DNA of 46,075 bases from Rhizobium sp. (GTDB lineage: Bacteria > Pseudomonadota > Alphaproteobacteria > Rhizobiales > Rhizobiaceae), in the NCBI GenBank assembly GCA_027533385.1, contig JAPZUE010000049.1, positions 1 to 46,075 of the forward strand, in the 5' to 3' direction. The translations under genes were made by a program, and so were the position numbers. Positions 28,701 to 35,115 of the stretch are shown here, one piece after another; the stretch's first letter is position 1; each line of letters starts with the position of its first letter. The notes beneath the pieces are model-generated. The model ran no database searches. It worked only from the letters and a program-made list of their open reading frames with translations, and was not told where the DNA came from.

Positions 28701-28855
28701 TTTTCTTTGGTCCGGGGTATCGAATCTACTACGGCGTTGTCGGGAAAAAGATCGTGCTCATTCTGACCGGAGGAGCCAAGAAGGGCCAAAGTAGAGACAT
28801 TAAAACAGCCCAAAGATTTTGGGCTGCTTATCAAAAAGAACAGGGAGGTGCCTGA
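28634..28855 (+). pseudogene. HigB-type toxin remnant (C-terminal half)
   Basis: Only FGPGYRIYYGVVGKKIVLILTG and GAKKGQSRDIKTAQRFWAAY (from about 28703) belong to the PF05973-type toxin; the first half is replaced by residues such as PHLPHLPHFPPSS encoded by the CTCCCACAC repeat. An intact toxin is near 100 aa, so roughly half is lost, including the N-terminal helices. It overlaps the antitoxin start by 8 nt, as in intact pairs. Confidence 0.75.
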
Positions 28856-29171
28856 ACCTATGCCAGCTAAGAATTATCGAGAAGACCTACTCGTAAGACT
28901 TTCCGATGCACACTACGCTTCCCAATACCTCAAAGCGGCATTGGATGAGGCACTTCAAGATGGGAATAGGTCGGCGTTTCTTTTGGCTTTAAAGAATCTC
29001 GTGGACGCAACTGGCCCCGTTCAAGAGGTGGCAAGTGAGGCTGATGTATCGAGACAACATCTTTACCGTCTCTTAAGCGGAAAGGGAAACCCGACACTAG
29101 AAACCCTTGCTTCCGTGTTAGAAGCAGTTGGTTTGACCATAGATTTTAAACCCACTGCCAAACCCATGTAA
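28848..29171 (+). CDS. HigA-type antitoxin (XRE)
   Basis: The 107-aa protein MPEPMPAKNYREDLLVRLSDAHYASQYL...ALQDGNRSAFLLALKNLVDATG followed by VQEVASEADVSRQHLYRLLSGKGNPTLETLASVLEAVGL is the addiction-module antidote family: a helical N-terminus and a C-terminal XRE HTH. The GTG at 28848 overlaps the toxin end; ATG at 28860 is an alternative. It appears complete although its toxin is broken, so it may persist as a free repressor or as protection against related toxins. Confidence 0.82.
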   Translation: MPEPMPAKNYREDLLVRLSDAHYASQYLKAALDEALQDGNRSAFLLALKNLVDATGPVQEVASEADVSRQHLYRLLSGKGNPTLETLASVLEAVGLTIDFKPTAKPM

Positions 29172-29220
29172 CTTCGAGCCGCCCTTTTCAAAACCCGTTG
29201 ACAAGGCGTAAGCTTTATTA

Positions 29221-29260
29221 AAAAACTCTCCCCTTACCATCGATAAGAGGAGAGCCAAGG
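29221..29260 (-). terminator. Rho-independent terminator of ardC
   Basis: On the minus strand CTCTCCTCTTA...TAAGGGGAGAG forms a stem with a GATG-type loop, followed by six T, just after the stop at 29270. Confidence 0.75.
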
Positions 29261-29269
29261 GTAGCATTA

Positions 29270-30178
29270 TTAAGCGGCTTCAGCATTCATTGCAGGCTGT
29301 AAACCATAGAGGTAATCAACCGCTTGGCTTGCTTGAGACGCTGCCGTGAAGATGGCCTTCTTATCGCTTTTGAGGACTTTCAACCAGCTATCGATATACG
29401 CTGCATGGTCGGGGCGAGGATCTAAGGTGATGTTGAGACTCGCACACAAGAATGCTGCCCCTAACTCGGCAATGAGTTCTTCCATCGCATACGCTTCATC
29501 ACCGAAGCGGTTTGAGAGGTTCCTATCAAGCCGAGTTTCACTTCCAGACCAATGGACGCATTCATGGAGGAGCGTCGAATAGTAACTCTCAGTGGGCGTA
29601 CTCGTTGTTGTTCCCTTAAACAGTGCCTTCTGAGGGATGTGAATGGTATCGGTGCGCGGGCGATAATACGCTTTTGAGCCACCGTGAATCACAATTGCCT
29701 TGGTAGCCTTCACAAAGTCTGCCACTGATTGAATCACTTCAACCTTATCTTCATGAACCGGGGGTGTTGGAACAGAAAATCCATCCACCTGCTCGGCGTT
29801 AAAGACAAAGCTGGCGCGGGCAAGTAAGAGTTTTCCTGGCTTAGAATCCCCATCGTTCTCCACTTCACGCTCAATTTCCTTATAGAACACCACAAGGCTC
29901 GCTTTCTCACCTTTTCTCACTTGAGCGCCACGGGCTTGCCACTGCTTGTAAGTTCCCCAGATATTGGAGGAGTAGCACTCTTTCATTTGAGAAACCCAGA
30001 GGGAGAGGATGTTAACCCCTCGATAGGCGTTCTTGGAGTGGACGTTGACTGGCAACGTTGTGGCGGACTGACGGTTCCACGGCATCTCGAACATTGGCGC
30101 TCCTGCCTCAATTGCAGCCACAATGCGGTCAGTTACGGTTTGGTAAATGTCACTTTTGGTTTGTCTATCTGTCATCAT
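29270..30178 (-). CDS. ardC: ArdC-like antirestriction protein
   Basis: The 302-aa protein has the N-terminal ssDNA-binding domain of ArdC (IYQTVTDRIVAAIEAGAP, PWNR, YRGVNILSLW, WGTYKQWQARGAQVRKGEKA) and a C-terminal zincin-like domain with LLHECVHWSG (HExxH) and EELIAELGAAFLCASL. ArdC proteins bind single-stranded DNA and protect an incoming plasmid during conjugation. Length is typical. It has its own terminator and sits behind structured leader copy A, whose last helix ends 35 nt before the ATG. The leader region could hide the AAGGAG ribosome site. Its neighbour, the DUF6876 gene, has the same kind of leader. Confidence 0.88.
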   Translation of the reverse strand: MMTDRQTKSDIYQTVTDRIVAAIEAGAPMFEMPWNRQSATTLPVNVHSKNAYRGVNILSLWVSQMKECYSSNIWGTYKQWQARGAQVRKGEKASLVVFYKEIEREVENDGDSKPGKLLLARASFVFNAEQVDGFSVPTPPVHEDKVEVIQSVADFVKATKAIVIHGGSKAYYRPRTDTIHIPQKALFKGTTTSTPTESYYSTLLHECVHWSGSETRLDRNLSNRFGDEAYAMEELIAELGAAFLCASLNITLDPRPDHAAYIDSWLKVLKSDKKAIFTAASQASQAVDYLYGLQPAMNAEAA

Positions 30179-30212
30179 TTATACTCCTTAAAACTGTAAG
30201 GGAGCCCTATTG

Positions 30213-30422
30213 CCCCTTCTCGTAGCGAACTAGGAGGCATGCGGGGTAGGAGAGCATTTGAAAACCCCTGATAAGGGGCCGCCCAAAGGGCGGGTGAAAG
30301 GGCGAGTATTTTTTTGGAGCGCGAGGAATTTTAGGGGAACCCTGAAAGGGGAAAAAAATAAGAGGCCGAACTTTTCAAATGCTCACGCCGCATGCGATGG
30401 TTCGCGCGTTTGAGAGAAGGGG
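30213..30422 (-). ncRNA. Structured leader element, copy A (upstream of ardC)
   Basis: Nested helices on the plus strand: CCCCTTCTC (30213-30221) with GAGAAGGGG (30414-30422); GCGAAC with GTTCGC (30225-30230, 30400-30405); GCATGCGG with CCGCATGC (30237-30244, 30388-30395); GAGCATTTGAAAA with its exact complement (30252-30264, 30372-30384). Inside are CCCCT-GATA-AGGGG, CCGCCC-AAA-GGGCGG and a hairpin AGGG-GAA-CCCT flanked by GCGCGAGGAATT and GGGGAAAAAAATA. The whole lies just before the ardC ribosome site and is probably transcribed from the minus strand. Confidence 0.65.
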
Positions 30423-30551
30423 GATAGGGGACGAAAGGTGAAGGGGATGAGGGATAAAGGGAAAGGGGGAAAGGTAAGCTTCAAATGCCACTGAGGCGAT
30501 TGTTGTGGCATAAACTTGAAAAGTGGCGGCGATTGCCACCACTTAAAAGGC
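30423..30551. other. Purine-rich spacer upstream of leader A
   Basis: AGGGATAAAGGGAAAGGGGG-type sequence, a polypyrimidine tract on the minus strand, then the end of the DUF6876 gene. No gene. Confidence 0.5.
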
Positions 30552-30992
30552 TTAATATTCACTTGGTAGATGAGCGACCAGTTTCTTGTTCTTGTCACTT
30601 GGCGAAGAGTAGTAAGGTTGAATCCAAATTCTCGCTTCGCTTAAAGGGAAGTCCGTGTACTCAATATTTTGAGCGTACACTGTTTGCTCGCTATCCCATT
30701 CACAGGTAACCGTAGCTGACTGCTCGGCGTTGACCGTCAGCTTCCAGAATTGAATGGCTTGTAATTTTTTGTGGTCTCTAATTAATGGGTCACGTTGCAT
30801 TGAGGCGATGAGATCGATGAGCCAATAACAGTTGCAAGCTTCCACTAAGTACCGTGTTCCATCGGTGAGAAGCAGAAAGGGAAAAAGGGGAGAGTAGCGG
30901 TAGTAAGCCCCCGTACCTGAGAATTGGGATAGATTATTAGCAATTTCTTTCACCGTTTGCTCTCGGTCATTTTGAGTTGGTAAATTTTTCAT
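30552..30992 (-). CDS. DUF6876-family protein
   Basis: The 146-aa protein reads NNLSQFSGTGAYYRYSPLFP, LLLTDGTRYLVEACNCYWLIDLIASMQRDP, IQFWKLTVN and VTCEWDSEQTVYAQNIEYTDFPL. The L-x-Q-F-x-G-T, T-D-G-x-x-Y-L-x-E and Y-W-L-x-D-x-I-A-S blocks are those I associate with DUF6876, a family without known function carried by plasmids. It is next to ardC on the same strand, each with its own copy of the structured leader (copy B here, 39 nt upstream of the ATG). Confidence 0.72.
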   Translation of the reverse strand: MKNLPTQNDREQTVKEIANNLSQFSGTGAYYRYSPLFPFLLLTDGTRYLVEACNCYWLIDLIASMQRDPLIRDHKKLQAIQFWKLTVNAEQSATVTCEWDSEQTVYAQNIEYTDFPLSEARIWIQPYYSSPSDKNKKLVAHLPSEY

Positions 30993-31030
30993 TTCTTATA
31001 TCTCCTTAAAACTGGAAGGGAACCCTATTG

Positions 31031-31232
31031 CCCCTTCTCGTAGCGAATAAGGCGCATACGGTGTAAGGGAGGACTTCAACCCCTGATAAGGGGCCGCCCA
31101 AAGGGCGGGTGAAAGGTCGAGTATTTTTTGGGAGCGCGAGGAATTCGAGGGCACCTCGAAGGGGAAAAAAATAGGAGACCGTACTTGAAGTGCTCCCGCC
31201 GAATGCGATGGTTCGCGGATTAAGAGAAGGGG
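31031..31232 (-). ncRNA. Structured leader element, copy B (upstream of DUF6876 gene)
   Basis: Same order of helices as copy A: CCCCTTCTC (31031-31039) with GAGAAGGGG (31224-31232); GCGAAT with GTTCGC; GCATACGG with CCGAATGC (one mismatch); GGGAGGACTTCAA (31067-31079) with TTGAAGTGCTCCC (31185-31197, one mismatch); then CCCCT-GATA-AGGGG, CCGCCC-AAA-GGGCGG and hairpin CGAGG-GCA-CCTCG (31146-31158). Several helix positions differ from copy A on both strands at once, supporting RNA structure. Confidence 0.65.
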
Positions 31233-31373
31233 AAAGGGGGGTGAAGGGGATAAGGGATAAAGGGAAAGGGGGGAAGGGATAAAGGGAAAGGGGGAATTTA
31301 AGTTGACAGTGATTGACCAAAGGCTTACTTAAACGGTTAAATGGTGAATTAAAAGCATTCATCAAAATAGAGC
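31233..31373. other. Purine-rich spacer upstream of leader B
   Basis: Contains two copies of AGGGATAAAGGGAAAGGGGG-like sequence, a polypyrimidine tract on the minus strand, ending before the recombinase gene on the plus strand. No gene. Confidence 0.5.
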
Positions 31374-32036
31374 ATGAAGGTAGAGCGCCACGGTCGGGCC
31401 AAAATCCTGACTCAAGGTGAAATCGAGCTGTTGTTTTTACACGGGTTTGTCCTTGACCCGCCAAGAGATCGGGCACTCTTTGCCGTGATGCTCTACACGG
31501 CTGCCCGTGTCAATGAGGCTGTCACCTTACATATGACCGATGTGTTCGACCGCCGGGGGAGAGTGCGGGCAGAAATCACGATCAGGAAGGGGAATACCAA
31601 GGGAAAGCTGGCGACCCGCGCCATTCCAGTCCTAGAAGACTTGGAAAACAGACTTACCCACTACCACCCACAAAGTGGCGAGTTCCTCTTTCCGGGCCGC
31701 TACGGGCGGGGCCACTTACACCCGGACTCGGCAAGCTGGATCTTGCGAGAAGCCTGCGAGCGGGTGGGCTTAGAAGGGGTGAGCACCCACAGTTTCCGCC
31801 GCACCGCGCTCACGCAACTGAGTAACGCCGGAATTCCGATGCGAATTATCCAGGAGATTTCCGGGCACCGGACGCTCGATGAACTGTACAAATACTTGGA
31901 AGTGCGCCCGGAACAGGTGCGGGGGGCGATCAGCGCCCTCTCGATGCTGACCCCCGTGGGTGATGCTGATGGGGATTCGATCGGGAAACCGATGTTTGGC
32001 GAAGGAGGGCAGCTCCCGCTTACCGAGATGGTTTGA
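31374..32036 (+). CDS. Tyrosine recombinase, catalytic domain only
   Basis: The 220-aa protein contains the catalytic arginine in LYTAARVNEAV, the lysine strand (ITIRKGNTKGKLA), HSFRRTALTQL (H-x-x-R), SGHRTLDELYKYLEV (histidine and nucleophilic tyrosine), in the correct order. It lacks the N-terminal SAM-like core-binding domain of XerC/D-type enzymes, beginning nearly at the catalytic domain. It could resolve plasmid multimers or integrate a cassette. It lies between the leader B region and a broken serine resolvase, so this is a recombination hotspot. Confidence 0.8.
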   Translation: MKVERHGRAKILTQGEIELLFLHGFVLDPPRDRALFAVMLYTAARVNEAVTLHMTDVFDRRGRVRAEITIRKGNTKGKLATRAIPVLEDLENRLTHYHPQSGEFLFPGRYGRGHLHPDSASWILREACERVGLEGVSTHSFRRTALTQLSNAGIPMRIIQEISGHRTLDELYKYLEVRPEQVRGAISALSMLTPVGDADGDSIGKPMFGEGGQLPLTEMV

Positions 32037-32121
32037 GGGGGTTTTCAACAATCATTCTTGAGAAGACCAGTGCCCTATCCCAAAAGAAAAACTTTTTGTC
32101 TGCTTGCCAGCGAGCGCTCTC

Positions 32122-32493
32122 TCACTTCACATACCGGTTGTAGGTATCCCTCGATATTCCCAGCGTCTCACAGATTCTGCCTACGGTGATCTTCGGGTCA
32201 GCAGCCATCGCTCTGGCTTGCTGAATTTTCTCTGCGGTCATCTTCCTTGGCCGCCCCCCATTCCTGCCTCTCGCCCTAGCCGCTCTCAATCCCGCGTGGG
32301 TACGTTCCCGGATGAGGTCGCGTTCAAACTCAGCGATCGCCCCAAAGATGTGGAAGACCAGCCTCCCCCCCGATGTGGTCGTATCAATCCCCTCGCTCAA
32401 TGACTTAAAGCCGATGCCCCGCTCTTCTAGGTGAGTGACCACTTCTATCAAGTGCTTGAGGGAGCGGCCAAGGCGATCGAGCTTGACCACCAC
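32122..32493 (-). pseudogene. Serine resolvase/invertase, 5' part lost and frameshifted
   Basis: The frame begins VVKLDRLGRSLKHLIEVVTHLEERGIGF and continues GGRLVFHIFGAIAEFERDLIRERTHAGL to a C-terminal HTH (ITVGRICETLGISRDTYNRYVK), a Tn3-type resolvase. The N-terminal ~65 residues with the catalytic serine are missing. Upstream, YLREGDT is recognisable in another frame, indicating a one-base loss near 32497. Beyond that, sequence belongs to the repeat array at 32557-32715. It is a remnant. Confidence 0.8.
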
Positions 32494-32556
32494 CAGGTGT
32501 CACCCTCTCGAAGATATCCTAACGTTTTCTTGACGCAGAATTCCTCCCCATTCCAG

Positions 32557-32715
32557 TTGCAAATAATGTGGTCTCAAATTTATGATTGTGGTCTGGTTGC
32601 AATTAATGTGGTCTCAGTTGGATTTAATTCGGTCTGGAGCCGCCTTATAGTTGCAGTTAATGTGGTCTCAAAATTGCGGTTATTGTGGTCTTGGACGTTT
32701 AGTATTGTGGGTCGC
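32557..32715. repeat. Array of TTGCARTTAATGTGGTCTCA repeats, transposon-end-like
   Basis: Strong copies begin at 32557, 32597 and 32651, weaker ones at about 32580, 32618, 32674 and 32700. Spacing is irregular (23-54 bp). Multiple ~20-bp sites at one end are typical of Tn7/Tn5053-like transposons, whose transposase binds such repeats. It directly abuts the broken resolvase, itself a gene type found in Tn5053-like elements. No transposase is in this window, so only an end or relic is supported. Confidence 0.5.
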
Positions 32716-32745
32716 TACAAATAGACTCCTTGTCACGGATACGAG

Positions 32746-34773
32746 TTAAACTTCCATCTCTGGCCGTTTTCCAAATCTCCAGTAGTAGCAATTTGCCTGT
32801 GAATAATAAACGGGAATCAATCCAAATCGGTCACTTGGTGGGGTACCACTATGAATAAGATAAAAAATATCTGATAAAATTGATGTGTTGTTGGCATAGT
32901 AAGAGTGTCCTAATAGATCTGTCTTAACCGCCGAAGCATCGATCGTTTCTACTTCTGGAATGACGACAATATTGGGACCAGCTTCTCCGGCGCGAGGGTA
33001 GGTATGCCAAACCTTTGAGGCACTAAGTGCTACATCTTTAGAGGAAGCATAGAGTGTTATCCTTTCGCATCCTAGCCGTATTTGCCCAGCAAGTTGTTTG
33101 AATACTTGTGCATCAATATCAGGAGCGGCTAAAATAACCTGTTGTACTTTAGCTTTTGATGCTTCTCTTGTATGTTGTAACAAACTTTGTAAAGCCCCAG
33201 TTAGAGCCCTGTTCCCCATACTGTGTCCAATAAGATGAATCACTTCAGCTCCGACTGACCGAATCACTTGCTCTAGAAACTCTGTTAATAACGGTATAGT
33301 GGACTCGATTGTCGCCTCATCTGCAACATACATTTTATGATCGCCAAAGGACGGCCAAGTATAAGCTATAGGAGCACCATCGAAACGGAGATCGTAAGCT
33401 AGTTGGGCTGTGCGTCGAACGGCATCCTCAAACGTAGAGTTGTAGCCGTGAATAAATACAAACGCTTCCTTTCTTTTGGATAATGTAATACGATTCTGAA
33501 GACTTGTAAAAAACTCAGACTCTAATTGTGGAGTGACAGCTAACAGAACAACATACTTGCTGGGATTCTGCTTAAACTCTAAACTCCAAATACTTGGCTC
33601 CTCTAAACAAGCTAGGTTATGATCTCTCGGAATACTGACTTGACACACCCCCAAGGACAAAGAGGGATTAAACAACGAAGGGTCGCGACCATTAGAGTAA
33701 AAATTACTTGGCTTCTTGTCGCCTGTCGGTTCTCTATCCGTTGCGTAGAAAACTTCGATGTCAGCATAATTAGGGGTATGGTCTCTCTGAGCAGCAGTAT
33801 GGTAGTATGCTACAGATATTTGAACAATTTTTTCGGCAGGAATAGGACCTACTTCTCGCAAAGGAGCAAGCTCTGGATCTGTATCCTCCTCGAGTAAGAA
33901 TGTTGAACGCTCTGAATTCCTCAGCCTAGAAAGTAATATATCAAGGGGAATTAATGGAAATAACAATTCATCAAACCACCTCCTTAATTCATTTATTCCA
34001 GCCTGATGAATAAGCTCTAGCAATTCATGCAGCAAATGGTCTGGTACTCGTGATAACTGTGGATCGTTGCGGATGTAGTTATCCCAAAATGTCCGAAATA
34101 ACAGGGCTTTTTCCTGGATAAGAAGTCTTTCGTTTTCATTTGCTAACTCAATATAACTTTCCTCTGCAATGACGCACTGTAATGCTCCAGTAACGTCTAA
34201 TAGGGCTTCGCTGATTTCTTTGTAATCTTTGGGAAACTCTTCAGGCGTGTATACCTGTAACGCCAAATTAAAGTGTTCTAAAGCAGCTTTTAGATTTTGG
34301 GAATCGCGATCACTTCGATTGCTACTATAAATTTTACCAAGATGTGCATGGACAAATGCCCAAATTATCGGTGCTCGTTCAAACGAAAAGAAGCATAAGG
34401 CATTTTCATAGAAAAAAATGGCTTCTTCTCCAAATTGTGTTCTTCCTCTAGAAATTAGCCTTTCGTGTGCTTGTGCCAGTAAAAATTGAGCAGTAGCTTC
34501 TTCTTGTCGATATAACTTCTCTCTGTAAAGCTCCAAAGACTTGGTGTAATGCTCACGGGCACGGTTTATATTTTTCTGCCCTTGTGATGATAAAAAGCAG
34601 TAAGCTAAGTCAAAGTGGGTTTGTGCCCATAGTAGTGGGCTGTCTTCGCGAGATATTAGGACAAGATCTCGATAACGTTGCTGGATACGATGTTGCAAGG
34701 TTACCGGAGCGGTGATAACTTCGATTTCCGAAGCAACATTTTGTAGTTGAGGTGATAATTCTATATTTCTCAC
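32746..34773 (-). CDS. TPR-like helical protein fused to an alpha/beta hydrolase (DUF900 type)
   Basis: The 675-aa product has an N-terminal helical-repeat region (about residues 30-290; WAQTHFDLAYCFLSSQGQ, AREHYTKSLELYREK, ALEHFNLALQVY are TPR-like) and a C-terminal hydrolase (about 340-660) with YATDREPTG, FVFIHGYNSTFEDAVRRTAQL, nucleophile GHSMGN, aspartate APDIDA and histidine LLGHSYYAN. That is a full Ser-Asp-His triad of DUF900-type esterases. It is AT-rich, without HIP1 sites, and lies between a transposon-end-like array and a MITE-like repeat, so it is probably cargo. TPR-enzyme fusions are common in conflict systems, but a defence role is inference. Confidence 0.72.
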   Translation of the reverse strand: MRNIELSPQLQNVASEIEVITAPVTLQHRIQQRYRDLVLISREDSPLLWAQTHFDLAYCFLSSQGQKNINRAREHYTKSLELYREKLYRQEEATAQFLLAQAHERLISRGRTQFGEEAIFFYENALCFFSFERAPIIWAFVHAHLGKIYSSNRSDRDSQNLKAALEHFNLALQVYTPEEFPKDYKEISEALLDVTGALQCVIAEESYIELANENERLLIQEKALLFRTFWDNYIRNDPQLSRVPDHLLHELLELIHQAGINELRRWFDELLFPLIPLDILLSRLRNSERSTFLLEEDTDPELAPLREVGPIPAEKIVQISVAYYHTAAQRDHTPNYADIEVFYATDREPTGDKKPSNFYSNGRDPSLFNPSLSLGVCQVSIPRDHNLACLEEPSIWSLEFKQNPSKYVVLLAVTPQLESEFFTSLQNRITLSKRKEAFVFIHGYNSTFEDAVRRTAQLAYDLRFDGAPIAYTWPSFGDHKMYVADEATIESTIPLLTEFLEQVIRSVGAEVIHLIGHSMGNRALTGALQSLLQHTREASKAKVQQVILAAPDIDAQVFKQLAGQIRLGCERITLYASSKDVALSASKVWHTYPRAGEAGPNIVVIPEVETIDASAVKTDLLGHSYYANNTSILSDIFYLIHSGTPPSDRFGLIPVYYSQANCYYWRFGKRPEMEV

Positions 34774-34852
34774 TTTAGTACCATATCCTTTGCCTAAGCA
34801 ATATTCTATATCAATAATTTCCGTGCTTGGTGTGAGTCTGTCAATGCCATCT

Positions 34853-35049
34853 GGACTTTCCGTATTATTGAGACGAAAAATACCGTTAAACCGTCCAGTT
34901 TACTGGACACGCCTCAGAAAAGGCTGATCAACTCAGTGATCTGGAATCACTAGAGCAGCGTCACAAGCAGAGCTTGAAGGAAAAACGACTGCTGGCCCGT
35001 TTGCCGAAGGGCTGGGCGCTATTTTTCGTCTCAATAATACGGAAAGTCC
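34853..35049. mobile_element. MITE-like element with 30-bp perfect terminal inverted repeats
   Basis: Bases 34853-34882 (beginning GGACTTTCCGTATTATTG) are the exact reverse complement of 35020-35049. The 137-bp interior has a small GTCCAG-TTTA-CTGGAC hairpin and a short open frame that runs through the right arm and stops past it. No transposase is inside. The size and perfect arms fit a non-autonomous insertion sequence. No clear target duplication was seen by eye. Confidence 0.6.
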
Positions 35050-35115
35050 GATTTGATAAGCGTTGCTTATCGCACTTTTTCGGCGCGGTGACGCCAGCAA
35101 GGCAATAAGGAAAAC
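35050..35115. other. Short gene-free spacer between MITE and primase gene
   Basis: About 65 bp including GATAAGCGTTGCTTATC, a palindrome (GATAAGC/GCTTATC) that could terminate the primase transcript, though it has only a weak T-rich run nearby. Confidence 0.4.

Noticed and set aside
32557..32715. TGTGGTCTCA repeats considered as a CRISPR or iteron array
   Set aside because: Spacing is irregular, copies are degenerate and there is no adjacent cas or rep gene; a transposon end fits better.
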